Positions 54,848 through 63,863 of a DNA stretch of 64,000 bases are shown in pieces (the first letter of the stretch is position 1; every line of letters begins with the position of its first letter). Under the pieces are notes generated by a model, which worked only from the letters and a program-made list of their open reading frames with translations, did not search any database and had not been told where the DNA came from. The translations under genes were made by a program, and so were the position numbers. This stretch comes from Sediminicola sp037203765 (GTDB taxonomy: Bacteria > Bacteroidota > Bacteroidia > Flavobacteriales > Flavobacteriaceae): positions 226,423 through 290,422 of the forward strand of contig NZ_JBBCAS010000006.1 in the NCBI RefSeq assembly GCF_037203765.1, in the 5' to 3' direction.

Positions 54848-55034
54848 ACGCTTTATTCAAAAGGGTTGTACCTCCTAATTAAGTACGAAGGTACGAAGGT
54901 TAGGGTTCAGATTTTATGTCTTCAAATTAAAAAGAAATGTTTAATTTGAAAGCTATCCCAAGAAATAGTGACTAAAAGTAAAACCTATTTGCAAAAAGTT
55001 GCGTAACTATATTAGCAAACAGATACTATTACTT

Positions 55035-55817
55035 ATGAAAGCACTCAGCATATTAGTACTTCTTTTTCTGCCTTTGATATCCTTTGAACATGGAAGTGAT
55101 GTTGTTCTGGATGACCAAAAGATAGATTTCAATGCATTGTCGGAACAGTTTTTGACCAACATCAAAGAAGGGAAGGATACACAGGATCTTCAAAATGTGT
55201 TGGCCAATGCAAGTTTGGAGGAATTGGAATCAGGATTAGAGACCAACGATCAGAAAACAGCCTTTTGGCTGAATATCTACAATGCCTACATACAGGTCAT
55301 TTTGGCCAAAAATCCTGAACTATATGAAGACCGCAGCAGTTTCTTTAAAAGGGAACAGATCAATATTGCGGGCAAAATGTTCTCTTTTGCAGATATTGAG
55401 CATGGGATGGTCCGAAAATCTCAATGGGAATACGGTTTGGGATACATAAGAAAATGGTTCCCTGGGAAATATGAACGTACCCTTAGGGTAGAAAAGAGGG
55501 ACTATCGCATCCATTTTGCACTTAATTGTGGTGCCAAGGATTGTCCTCCTGTTGCCATTTACGAAGCGGATAGACTGGATGAACAACTGGCTAAGGGCAC
55601 AAAACGGTTCCTGACCAAAACATCGGAATTTGATAGTGTTAAAAGAGAAGCTGCCGTGACCTCCCTGTTCAGTTGGTTCAGGGGCGATTTTGGTGGGAAA
55701 GGTGGTACAAAGGACATCCTTAAGAAAAACGGAATCATCAAAAGTACGGAAGGGGTGGATTTAGTTTATAAGAACTACGATTGGACCTTATATTTGGATA
55801 ATTTTATAGAATTATAG
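55035..55817 (+). CDS. DUF547 exported protein
   Basis: 260 aa from ATG 55035; a TTG 36 bp upstream falls in the promoter and is rejected. Signal peptide (about 1-17). The DUF547 core includes AFWLNIYNAYIQV and HFALNCGAKDCPPVAIY with its two conserved cysteines. Function unestablished. A weak promoter (TTG 54989, TATATTAG 55008-55015) precedes it; the MMPL exporter follows after 43 bp on the same strand. Confidence 0.87.
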   Translation: MKALSILVLLFLPLISFEHGSDVVLDDQKIDFNALSEQFLTNIKEGKDTQDLQNVLANASLEELESGLETNDQKTAFWLNIYNAYIQVILAKNPELYEDRSSFFKREQINIAGKMFSFADIEHGMVRKSQWEYGLGYIRKWFPGKYERTLRVEKRDYRIHFALNCGAKDCPPVAIYEADRLDEQLAKGTKRFLTKTSEFDSVKREAAVTSLFSWFRGDFGGKGGTKDILKKNGIIKSTEGVDLVYKNYDWTLYLDNFIEL

Positions 55818-55860
55818 GGAGGTTCCCACAAAAGTTTAAAACGATGATTTTTTAGTATCG

Positions 55861-58101
55861 ATGGAGCAGCTTATTGGCTATAAAAAATATATCGTTTCAG
55901 TTTTTGTGCTTTTGGCCCTGGCAGCAGGATTCTCGTTAACCGGGCTTAAATTTTCTTTCGATCTTCAACCATTTTTTCCCGAGGGGGATGAGGAGCTGGA
56001 GTTATATCAGGATTTTGTCTCTGAATTTGGCACGGATGATAGTTACCTTTTTATCGCCATTGAAAGCGATAGCACTGTTTTCAATACGGGTTTTCTGGAA
56101 CGGTTCCATCAGTTTTCCATGGATGCCAAGACCTTGCCCCATATACGGCGCAGCGAATCCCTGACCACCCTGTCCTATCCGCTAAAGACTTCTTTCGGAT
56201 ATACCGGTCTACCGATTATCCATAGGGAGGATACTACCGCCTACAAGGAGGATTGGAAACGGATCAGGGAAGAAAATATTTTTGTGAACTCTTTTATAGA
56301 TACCAAAGCATCCTCTATGGTGGTAGTTTTGGAAACGGAAGAGCATCTGGACTACGGGCAGTCCAAAGAGTTGCTGGGGAGCATGGAACAACTACTGGAG
56401 TCCCATTCCCTGGAAAATTACCATGTTTTGGGAAGGGCGCCTTTTTACAAGGCGATTGTTGAACTGCAAAAAAGCGAACTTCTTTTTACCACCATAGCCT
56501 CCTCGGTACTGGTAATTTTATTGTTATTTCTGATCTATAGAAAGGCAGCCATTATAGGAATTGCTTTTGCGTCCATAGGTATATCACTTTTACTGTTTTT
56601 AGGGGTGGTTGTGGTTATGGGCAAGGAACTAACCGCCCTGTCTGCTTTTTATCCCATTCTTATCCTGATCGTTGGTGTTTCCGACGTCATCCATCTTATG
56701 GACAAATATCTCCAGGAATTGAATGCCGGCAAGAACAAGGTGTCTGCTATGCTCATTACCTTGAAAAGTGTAGGTGTGCCCACCTTTTTGACTTCCATGA
56801 CCACCGCATTGGGTTTTTTGTCCCTATTGACCTCCAAATTGGAGGGCATTCGCGATTTTGGACTCATCTCGGCCATAGGGGTCATGGTGACCTTTGTAAC
56901 CGTGATGCTGTTGGGCAGTGCTTTATTGGTACTGGTCCATAAACGATATTTGCTAAGGGAAAATGTGGGTTATTCTTGGAGCAGTGGGAAACTGTTGTGG
57001 ATACAGAAATTCACCAAGAACCATGGCAGGGCCATTATGGTGGGCAGTCTCGTTTTTGGAATCATATGTCTTGTAGGGGTTTACAATATCAATACCAATT
57101 ATAGGTTCTATAAAAGTCTTCCAAAGAACAGTAGCATAGCCTCAGATTTTGAATTTTTCCAAACCAATTATGCGGGTTCCAGACCTTTGGAGGTTGCCGT
57201 AATTGCCAAAAAAGGCCATACCGTTTCCGATTATGGGGTTTTGATGGAGATGGATAAATTGGAAGGTCGACTGCAACAAGAGGCGGCCATCAGGAGCGTA
57301 CAATCGGTGACCACCTTCTATAAATTTGCCAATAAGGCCCATAATCTGAACCAAAGTTCCTATTACCGTTTGCCCGATACCCAAGAGGAATATGACCTTC
57401 TGGCAAGGGATGTACAGAAATTGAGCAGAAAGAGATATTCCAAATTTGTAAATCAAGATGGCTCCAAAGCCCGGATAACCGCTAGAGTCTTGGATGTGGG
57501 CTCGGATAGCTTGGTGAATATGTACAAGGATATCAACCGATTTATAGCAACGCAAACAGACTCGTCCCTAGTAGGGTTCACCCTAACAGGAAAAGGGTAT
57601 CTGTTGGACACCAATGCCAATGATGTGCGCAATAATATTTTACAGGGATTGCTGGCCGCTATTTTTTTGGTTGGACTTTTGATGGCCTTTATTTTTAAGG
57701 ATCTGAAATTGCTCTTCATTTCCATAGCTGTCAATATGTTTCCCTTATTGTTCTGCGGTGCCTTGCTGGGTTTTTTGGATATTCCCTTGGAGGCTACCAT
57801 ATCTATTGTATTTGCCCTGGTATTTGGGATTTCCGTGGATGATACCATCCATTTTTTGAGCAAGTACAGGATTTGCCTGGCGGAAGGATTGCCGAAGGAG
57901 CAGGCATTGGGCAAAACTTTTTCAGAAACCGGCAGGGCCTTGGTCATTACCACGGTGATTCTCTTTTTTGGTTTCGCAGTGATGTTGTTTTCCAATAACG
58001 AACCCAGTATGATCATTGGACTTTTGGCTGCCGTTACTTTGTTGAGTGCCCTGGTGTTTGATCTTTTACTGTTACCGGTACTGATCCGAAAATATTTGTA
58101 A
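55861..58101 (+). CDS. MMPL/RND-superfamily exporter
   Basis: 746 aa, two repeats of one helix, an extracytoplasmic loop and five helices (helices at about 10-30, 205-365, 395-415 and 610-740). The proton-relay motifs GVSDVIHLMDKY and GISVDDTIHFLSKY lie in the fourth and tenth helices. The size is that of hopanoid/lipid exporters (HpnN-like, MMPL), not of drug pumps, so a lipid substrate is plausible. Same strand as the DUF547 gene, 43 bp after it. Confidence 0.88.
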   Translation: MEQLIGYKKYIVSVFVLLALAAGFSLTGLKFSFDLQPFFPEGDEELELYQDFVSEFGTDDSYLFIAIESDSTVFNTGFLERFHQFSMDAKTLPHIRRSESLTTLSYPLKTSFGYTGLPIIHREDTTAYKEDWKRIREENIFVNSFIDTKASSMVVVLETEEHLDYGQSKELLGSMEQLLESHSLENYHVLGRAPFYKAIVELQKSELLFTTIASSVLVILLLFLIYRKAAIIGIAFASIGISLLLFLGVVVVMGKELTALSAFYPILILIVGVSDVIHLMDKYLQELNAGKNKVSAMLITLKSVGVPTFLTSMTTALGFLSLLTSKLEGIRDFGLISAIGVMVTFVTVMLLGSALLVLVHKRYLLRENVGYSWSSGKLLWIQKFTKNHGRAIMVGSLVFGIICLVGVYNINTNYRFYKSLPKNSSIASDFEFFQTNYAGSRPLEVAVIAKKGHTVSDYGVLMEMDKLEGRLQQEAAIRSVQSVTTFYKFANKAHNLNQSSYYRLPDTQEEYDLLARDVQKLSRKRYSKFVNQDGSKARITARVLDVGSDSLVNMYKDINRFIATQTDSSLVGFTLTGKGYLLDTNANDVRNNILQGLLAAIFLVGLLMAFIFKDLKLLFISIAVNMFPLLFCGALLGFLDIPLEATISIVFALVFGISVDDTIHFLSKYRICLAEGLPKEQALGKTFSETGRALVITTVILFFGFAVMLFSNNEPSMIIGLLAAVTLLSALVFDLLLLPVLIRKYL

Positions 58102-58118
58102 TGACGAGGGTAGGCGTG

Positions 58119-58242
58119 GACCTCCGTACTATTTTTTTAGTTTTTTTCCGCCGATGGGATCGGTGGGGAAACATTAAAAAATCCCCTTACCTCCTTAAAC
58201 AACAAAAAAATATCATTCCGCTTGGCGGAAGGTAGGGAGGTC
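58119..58242. repeat. Palindrome-rich intergenic block
   Basis: Several nested inverted repeats between convergent genes: GACCTCC / GGAGGTC (58119-58125 and 58236-58242), TTCCGCC / GGCGGAA (58146-58152 and 58224-58230), CCGAT-GGG-ATCGG (from 58149), GGGGA / TCCCC, and TTCCGC-TTG-GCGGAA (58216-58230). The first pair also carries the direct repeat GTACTA beside it. More GC-rich than its surroundings; it resembles a small palindromic repeat element. Confidence 0.45.
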
Positions 58243-58314
58243 GGTACTAATAGATTTTACACAGTCTTACCAAAAAAATAAAGGATTGTTGAGGTGATCC
58301 AATTGGTTGATCTA

Positions 58315-59151
58315 TCATCGGCCCAGATAAAGCCATTCCATGGCGGGGGTAAATTGTCTGCGCCAAAAGCGTTCGTTGTGTTCCCCTTCGGGATCGGAGA
58401 CCCATTTTAGGTTTTTCTTCTTTTGGCCCGTTTCCAACATGAGTTGGTACATTTTTTTTGCAGGGGCTACCATTCCTTCTTCTTTTTCCCCAACCAATAA
58501 AAAGATCTTGGTGTTTCTGGGAAGCGGATGGTTTTGCGTGAAATTAAAAACCTCCTCGGCATACCAATATGAAGGAGAAAAAATGGCGGCCTTGCCATAA
58601 ATTTCGGGATATTTAAAAAGGGCGTAATGGGAGATCAACCCACCCAAGGAACTGCCCATCAGGGCCGTATTCTTGCGATCGGGAAGAGTTCTGAAATTAC
58701 GGTCTATAAAAGGTTTCAATTGATGGACCATAAAATCCACATAGGCCTCACCCTCTGCTCTGCCATATTTCTTGTTTTCCCAGGGGCTCAATTCATTGAT
58801 CCTTTTCTCCTGCCCGTTATCTATCCCTACCACGATCATCTTGAGCTGTTCTTTGGCAGATAGGTTGTTTAGGCTCTCGTCTACTCCCCATTCGCCGGCA
58901 TATGCCGTGGCATCATCAAAGAGATTCTGCCCGTCCTGCATGTAGAGGACAGGATAGGCGCGGTCCGACGCATAATATCCTGGGGGCAGGTATATCCTTA
59001 TTTGTCTGGTGCGTTCCAATTTTGGTATTTCTAGGGTATGCTCCAAAACTATGGGATTGGCTTTCTCAGGACCTTGTAATATGCCTGTATGGGACGTTTT
59101 ACAGGAAAAAAAACAAAGGGCCATGCCCAGGCACAGTATATACTTTATCAT
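58315..59151 (-). CDS. Alpha/beta-hydrolase lipoprotein (esterase D-like)
   Basis: 278 aa from ATG 59151; an earlier start would put thirty polar residues before the lipobox. Lipobox F-F-S-C, then a putative-esterase fold with PVLYMQDGQNLFD, the nucleophile in ALMGSSLGGLISH (G-S-S-L-G-G) and a C-terminal His in GEHNERFW. It likely hydrolyses acyl or feruloyl esters outside the cytoplasm. Substrate unknown. Confidence 0.88.
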   Translation of the reverse strand: MIKYILCLGMALCFFSCKTSHTGILQGPEKANPIVLEHTLEIPKLERTRQIRIYLPPGYYASDRAYPVLYMQDGQNLFDDATAYAGEWGVDESLNNLSAKEQLKMIVVGIDNGQEKRINELSPWENKKYGRAEGEAYVDFMVHQLKPFIDRNFRTLPDRKNTALMGSSLGGLISHYALFKYPEIYGKAAIFSPSYWYAEEVFNFTQNHPLPRNTKIFLLVGEKEEGMVAPAKKMYQLMLETGQKKKNLKWVSDPEGEHNERFWRRQFTPAMEWLYLGR

Positions 59152-59224
59152 GGATAATGGTACTTGTAGTTTATTGGATTTCGCTGAAGTTTGTTGAGGT
59201 CTTTGGTTACCTGCAGGTCTCTGT

Positions 59225-60034
59225 TTATAATTTTGAAACATCTATTTTAAAAAGCTCGGCAGCATTTTTCCAAAGGATCAGTTCTTTTTTTTCTTCGGGA
59301 AGATCCAATTGTTTCATGAAATTAAGGTAGGATTTCATGTTTGAAATTGGCCAATCCGTGCCGTACAATAGGTACTTTGGATCCCCGGCGTAGGTAATCA
59401 TTTCTTCCAGTTCTTTTTTCATGAACCTTTCAAACTTATCCGAAAAATTTCCTAGGACCAGCCCGGAAAAATCGGCATGTACGTGATTGTTCTTGTAGAC
59501 CACTTCCATACAGTCCTTGATCCATGGGTTACCCACATGGCAGATAACTATTTTCATATCGGGGTTGTCCACCGCCACATCATCAATATGTAGGGGATGG
59601 GAGTACTTAACCCTTCCCGTTGGGGAATAGGTGTCTCCGGAATGGAACATAACCGGTACATCGAACTCCACCGCCATATCATACACTACTTTTAGCCTAT
59701 TGTCATTGGGATAGAAGGGTTCGTATCCGGGATACAGTTTCAATCCTTTTATAAGACCTTGTTCCAAGAAATCACTGATTTCATAAAGATCCCTATGGTT
59801 GTAGTTTAAATAACTGATTCCTGCGACCACGCCCAGGTTTTTCCTGTCTGCAACGGCCTCCACAACCCTTTTGGTGCTGGGTCTGTGCTCGTTCACCTTA
59901 TAGGAAGTGAGCACCAAAGAATAATCTACCTTGTTCTCCTCCATGGATTCCGTAAGTTTATTTAGGCATTCTTCCAAGGAAACTACACGGTCTTCATGGT
60001 AGTTGTTAATGTGGGTATGTACGTCGATGATCAT
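59225..60034 (-). CDS. Amidohydrolase-family (TIM-barrel) hydrolase or decarboxylase
   Basis: 269 aa. DVHTHIN (His6, His8) at the N-terminus, FHSGD, ICHVGNPW and GTDWP (metal Asp) are the amidohydrolase-2 signatures; the family holds decarboxylases and lactonases such as ACMSD-like enzymes. Cytoplasmic. Between the esterase gene (73 bp after its end) and the lipocalin-like gene. No clear pathway can be given. Confidence 0.87.
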   Translation of the reverse strand: MIIDVHTHINNYHEDRVVSLEECLNKLTESMEENKVDYSLVLTSYKVNEHRPSTKRVVEAVADRKNLGVVAGISYLNYNHRDLYEISDFLEQGLIKGLKLYPGYEPFYPNDNRLKVVYDMAVEFDVPVMFHSGDTYSPTGRVKYSHPLHIDDVAVDNPDMKIVICHVGNPWIKDCMEVVYKNNHVHADFSGLVLGNFSDKFERFMKKELEEMITYAGDPKYLLYGTDWPISNMKSYLNFMKQLDLPEEKKELILWKNAAELFKIDVSKL

Positions 60035-60111
60035 AGATGAGATATTTGTTCACTTGTAAAAGTAAGGAAGCTTTTTTACAATTGAAACAGGAAACACTCC
60101 AGAGATTAGGG

Positions 60112-60549
60112 TTAAATCATCTTCATTGTTCTTTCATAGACCAATCCAGGGCCATCACAGTGGTTCCAAGTACTGGTAAGTACTTCCTTGGATTCCAAAT
60201 ACAATACTTCCTTTTGATTTCCCAGACAACTGCCAATAATTTCGCTATCCGTATGATGTGTTAACTCCAACCTAGTGCCTTCCTCCGATTTTATAACCGT
60301 AAATGTGCCTTTTGAATCTGTGACCGATCCCCCTTGTTTTCTGGATTTTAAGAATGTGCCATTACTTTTGAACAAATATGTTTCTTGCCATTGCATGGCT
60401 GGGCCTGTAGTTTCGGAATTGGGGGTATTCCCCGACATTTTTACCAAAACCCAACTTCCCTCATATTCTTGGTAAAGGGATTTATCCGAATCCTTGTTAC
60501 AGGATGATAAGATAAAAAGGATACTGACGGCAAAAGAGAATAGTTTCAT
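60112..60549 (-). CDS. Lipocalin-like lipoprotein
   Basis: 145 aa. Lipobox L-S-S-C (Cys17), then GSWVLVKMSGN and a short all-beta sequence of the lipocalin-like DUF families common in Bacteroidetes, with two later Cys (IIGSCLG, WNHCDGP) that may form a disulphide. Anchored in the envelope; ligand unknown. Confidence 0.75.
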   Translation of the reverse strand: MKLFSFAVSILFILSSCNKDSDKSLYQEYEGSWVLVKMSGNTPNSETTGPAMQWQETYLFKSNGTFLKSRKQGGSVTDSKGTFTVIKSEEGTRLELTHHTDSEIIGSCLGNQKEVLYLESKEVLTSTWNHCDGPGLVYERTMKMI

Positions 60550-60602
60550 AAAAAGTGATTTTCCCTTAGGTGTACAAAAGTGTAAAACGTTGCGTAAGAT
60601 TT

Positions 60603-61271
60603 CTATTTTTCAAAAACTAAGGTTTCTGCTGTCGCTCCAAGGTCCAGTAAAAGTTGGGTGATATTTTCAACAAAAACTTTGGGTCCGCAGAGATAAAAGT
60701 TCTGACTGAAATTGGCTATGTGTTTTATCAGGAAACTGCGGTCTATTCTAAGTCCACGAAATCCCACGACGTTTTCACGCGTAAAAATTTTTATAAAATC
60801 ATTTTGGAGCATTTCCTGTAACTCCGTTTCCATAATTACATCTTCCGAAGTTTTATTGGAATAGATCAATTTATTGCCTTGAAGGTTCCTGTGCTTATGG
60901 AGTTCCCTGAAAATGGAAATAAACGGGGTTATTCCGGATCCACCGGCAATAAAAACGCCAGGTCCCCTGTAGGTAATGGCACCATATACATCGTGAAGTA
61001 TGAGTTCTGCTCCGGCATTGATACTGCCCAACTTTTGGGTAACACCATGATGACCATCGTATATCTTTATCATAAATTCCAGATACGCTTGAGTCCTTAG
61101 GGAGGTGAAGGTGAATGGTCTCAATTGGTCTTTCCATTCGGGAAGGTTTATGGCAACATCTGTGGCCTGGCCAGGAATAAAATCATAGCCCGAAGGTTTT
61201 TCCACGACAAAACGTTTTACATCATGGGTGATGTAATGCGCTTCCAATATTTTAACGATATGCTGGCCCAT
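60603..61271 (-). CDS. Ferredoxin/flavodoxin-NADP reductase-like flavoprotein
   Basis: 222 aa from ATG 61271 (an ATG nine codons earlier is possible). FAD-binding RPFTFTSL near 58, NADPH-binding IAGGSGITPFISI near 105 and the C-terminal YLCGPKVFVENI are the FNR signatures. There is no iron-sulfur domain and no oxygenase, so it should transfer electrons between NAD(P)H and a separate flavodoxin, ferredoxin or heme protein. It lies 89 bp after the histidine kinase gene on the same strand; a link to the heme-NO sensor is possible but unproven. Confidence 0.85.
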   Translation of the reverse strand: MGQHIVKILEAHYITHDVKRFVVEKPSGYDFIPGQATDVAINLPEWKDQLRPFTFTSLRTQAYLEFMIKIYDGHHGVTQKLGSINAGAELILHDVYGAITYRGPGVFIAGGSGITPFISIFRELHKHRNLQGNKLIYSNKTSEDVIMETELQEMLQNDFIKIFTRENVVGFRGLRIDRSFLIKHIANFSQNFYLCGPKVFVENITQLLLDLGATAETLVFEK

Positions 61272-61360
61272 TTTTGCTGGTTCTAAGTTGTTCAACATTG
61301 ACCAGATTAAGATACTGAATTATTTGCTAGGATTTATCCCATGATTTTGGGTGACAATAA

Positions 61361-62173
61361 CTACATGCCGTGGCCAGTCTTTGCCAAGGGCATTGTAAAA
61401 TGAAACGCACAGCCTACATCGGGAACTCCCTCCACCCATATCTGACCGTTGTGATGATCTACAATTTTTTTACAGTGGGCAAGACCTATTCCGGTTCCCT
61501 CGTATTCCATTTTACTGTGGACCCTTTGGAAGATCAGGAATATTTTTTCCTCATTTTCTTTGAGGATACCAATGCCATTATCTTCTACTATGAACTCCAC
61601 CTCATTGCTTTTTTTGACCGAACTGATTTTAATTATGGGGCTGGTATCTTTCTTGCGAAACTTAATGGCGTTGGATATCAGGTTTTGGAAGAGCAATCGC
61701 AGTTCCGTTTCATAACCAGATACACTTGGCAATTGTGCCAAGTTAAAAGTTGCCTGTGTGCGTTCTATACTATCGGCCAGGTCGTTCTGTACTTCCATGA
61801 CAAGGGCATGGCAATCTACCTTGGTTTTTACTTTTTCTACCCCAATATCATTATAGGTCATGAGATTACGGACCATTTCCCGCATCCGTGTGGAGGAATT
61901 TATGATGGTATTTAGGTATTTTTGGGCCCTCTCATCCAATTGGCCACCATATCTAAGAAGCAGTAAATCGGAGAAGTTGCTGATGGAAATGAGTGGCTCT
62001 TGCAGATCATGGGCAGCAATATGTGTAAACAATTCCAAGTCCTTGTTCTTTCTTTCCAGTTCCTGGTTGAACATATATAATTCCCGAGTCCTGACCTCGA
62101 TCATGTCCTCCAAGATCCTGACCTTCTGCTCTGCGGTTTCCAGCTTTTTTTTATATCTCTCCAATTCTGTCAT
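61361..62173 (-). CDS. Soluble sensor histidine kinase, partner of H-NOX
   Basis: 270 aa without membrane helix. An N-terminal coiled coil (about 1-48) leads into the HisKA box AAHDLQEPL, with phosphoacceptor His55. The ATPase domain shows N box QNLISNAIKF, G1 VEDNGIGI and G2 GTGIGLAHCK. It has no PAS or transmembrane sensor of its own. Its ATG overlaps the TGA of the H-NOX gene by 4 bp, so H-NOX should be the sensor that controls its autophosphorylation. No response regulator is encoded nearby. Confidence 0.93.
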   Translation of the reverse strand: MTELERYKKKLETAEQKVRILEDMIEVRTRELYMFNQELERKNKDLELFTHIAAHDLQEPLISISNFSDLLLLRYGGQLDERAQKYLNTIINSSTRMREMVRNLMTYNDIGVEKVKTKVDCHALVMEVQNDLADSIERTQATFNLAQLPSVSGYETELRLLFQNLISNAIKFRKKDTSPIIKISSVKKSNEVEFIVEDNGIGILKENEEKIFLIFQRVHSKMEYEGTGIGLAHCKKIVDHHNGQIWVEGVPDVGCAFHFTMPLAKTGHGM

Positions 62174-62715
62174 TCTGCAAATTTTAAGTGATAATTACAG
62201 AATTCGTTTCCATCCTTGATGTATTTGTTCTGTTGTTGTTCAATGGCAATGTTGAAATGATCCGCTACCCCATTGATGAGCCCTTCCATGAGGGCATACA
62301 TTTTTCTTTTGCTATAATAGGTTATTATCAATTCCTTAGCATTGGGCTCTGCATATTGAAACATTGGTAGTTGGGTCCCATTATAGAGTTTTCTTACTTC
62401 CACATGGATCACATTGTCCACCGTAAGTAGGAATTGTTTAGGATGTTCATAATTGGCAACAAAATAGGGATGCCTTTCTGCCAATTTGCCAAATGTAAAA
62501 TGTCCCAACCGTTTTAGGAATTCGTCTGAGTGCAGTTCCACCTTTTCTGAGGCAATCCGTACTATTTCCAATAGATCCCCGTCAGGATAGGTGCCCGGGC
62601 CTACAAAAGGGTCTTTGGTAATAAGCTTGCAATCCTCCATAATGGTTTCCAAGGTATCATCGCCGTAATGTGTAGTAATAAATTGTTCTGCAATATTAAA
62701 TATGATTCCCTTCAC
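62170..62715 (-). CDS. H-NOX heme domain protein (nitric-oxide sensor)
   Basis: 181 aa, the typical stand-alone H-NOX size. It starts with the family MKGIIFN from GTG 62715. Proximal heme ligand His104 lies in NVIHVEVRKLY, Pro117 in LPMF, and the heme-propionate motif YxSxR is Tyr133-Ser135-Arg137. By spacing from YxSxR, the residue at the distal tyrosine position of O2-binding members is Leu142, so the protein should bind NO and not O2. It is followed, with 4 bp overlap, by a soluble histidine kinase. Known H-NOX/kinase pairs control biofilm or motility in response to NO. Confidence 0.95.
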   Translation of the reverse strand: MKGIIFNIAEQFITTHYGDDTLETIMEDCKLITKDPFVGPGTYPDGDLLEIVRIASEKVELHSDEFLKRLGHFTFGKLAERHPYFVANYEHPKQFLLTVDNVIHVEVRKLYNGTQLPMFQYAEPNAKELIITYYSKRKMYALMEGLINGVADHFNIAIEQQQNKYIKDGNEFCNYHLKFAE

Positions 62716-63307
62716 GTGGTCCGTTTCATTTTTAGGTTGTGGGGTCTAACTAAGTCATTAATATATGAAAACGCAAGACTTTGTATGGATATTTTAGGAA
62801 GTACCGTATAAAGTAATCAAAATTAAATAATTGAAGGTTAGGTTTGCCTTAAATACGCTCCGCATCACCTGGGATTCCTTTAAAATGCATAAGCAGGAAA
62901 CCTCCAGAAAAGATATTATATAGACCAATTTTGGAAGAATAAAGATTTATATAGGGGCTCAGTGAGCCTCAAAGGTTTGGAAAATTGCTTTGAAAGGTCG
63001 GGCTAGGGGGTGAGTGCGTATTGCTTGCGTAATGATTGGTAAGGCTAATTAAAAAGGATCGGCTTTGCCCGAGCCAAAGTCAAATTAATTTATTCACCGT
63101 TGCCCTCCGTAGTGCTTTTCATTATTGCACCATTGGCGCTAGCATGTAGATTATGATTTCGTTGTGACGACATCTGCGAGAGCGGTGGGAGGGTTGGAGC
63201 GCTGGCTCGTAGACTATTACACTTATGAAATCAGGCCGTTTGGTGGTTTCTATTATTGTTTTTTGCATGATGCCACAATGAATTATAGCCAATGTTGTTT
63301 GTAGTTT
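62716..63307. other. 592-bp gene-poor region
   Basis: No convincing gene is visible. Base composition is uneven, there is a small GGCT/AGCC hairpin at 63061-63075, and an 18-codon open frame at 63225-63281 has no support. It lies between the H-NOX gene and the toxin-antitoxin pair and probably contains remnants or non-coding flanks of an accessory segment. Confidence 0.55.
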
Positions 63308-63607
63308 TTACTCGGTTATCCTATTTTTCAAATCCATTCGCTCGTGTATAATTCTTATGATTTCAATTTTATCACTGGATATTTGCTGATAAAATATTAT
63401 ATGCTTTCCAGATTTTAGTCCTAGTAAGTTTTTGCTTATTTCGTCATATTCTATTCCAATATCAGGACTTTCTCCAATTCCATTACAAACCATTTTAACA
63501 GTTGCATAATATTTGTCGGCTTGCTTTTCAGACCATTTTTCGAAGGTGTAGTCCCAAATTTTATTTAAGTCGTTAATGGCTTCTTGTCTCAGTATAACTT
63601 TAGCCAT
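63308..63607 (-). CDS. RelE/ParE-family toxin
   Basis: 99 aa. Short ParE/RelE fold with LRQEAINDLNKIWDYT at the start and IIFYQQISSDKIEIIRIIHERMD at the end (its Arg and His are the usual conserved residues). ParE-type toxins poison gyrase, RelE-type cut mRNA; the sequence fits ParE better. It overlaps the antitoxin gene by 8 bp. AT-rich, unlike the genes to its left. Confidence 0.92.
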   Translation of the reverse strand: MAKVILRQEAINDLNKIWDYTFEKWSEKQADKYYATVKMVCNGIGESPDIGIEYDEISKNLLGLKSGKHIIFYQQISSDKIEIIRIIHERMDLKNRITE

Positions 63608-63848
63608 TCTTTCTTTTTTCTGCTTTTAGTCTTTTCAGATTTTCATCAAAGTCAAAGTCTTCAACTAAAGGACTGTTCAATCCTTCTTGTATAGCATTTC
63701 TCAATGCGATTACCTTACTTTCTTCATTCTCCAACATTCTAAGTCCAGCTCTTATAACTTCGCTAACATTTTTGTATCGACCAGTAGAAACCTGAGTTTG
63801 TACAAACTGGTCAAAGTAATTTCCAAGTGATATAGATGTATTTTTCAT
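63600..63848 (-). CDS. ParD-family antitoxin
   Basis: 82 aa from ATG 63848. N-terminal ribbon-helix-helix (KNTSISLGNYFDQFVQ, RYKNVSEVIRAGLRMLE) that should bind the operator just upstream, and a C-terminal acidic-then-basic tail that should wrap the toxin. Together with the downstream toxin it forms a type II system that represses its own promoter. Confidence 0.93.
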   Translation of the reverse strand: MKNTSISLGNYFDQFVQTQVSTGRYKNVSEVIRAGLRMLENEESKVIALRNAIQEGLNSPLVEDFDFDENLKRLKAEKRKNG

Positions 63849-63863
63849 TATTTTACTTTTAAT

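Noticed and set aside
59152..59241. Thirty-residue N-terminal extension of the esterase.
   Set aside because: It would bury the lipobox behind a polar stretch.
63061..63075. Small GGCT/AGCC hairpin.
   Set aside because: Only four pairs, no T-run; expected by chance.
63225..63281. An 18-codon frame with a hydrophobic product in the gap before the toxin gene.
   Set aside because: Too short, no promoter or conservation can be judged.
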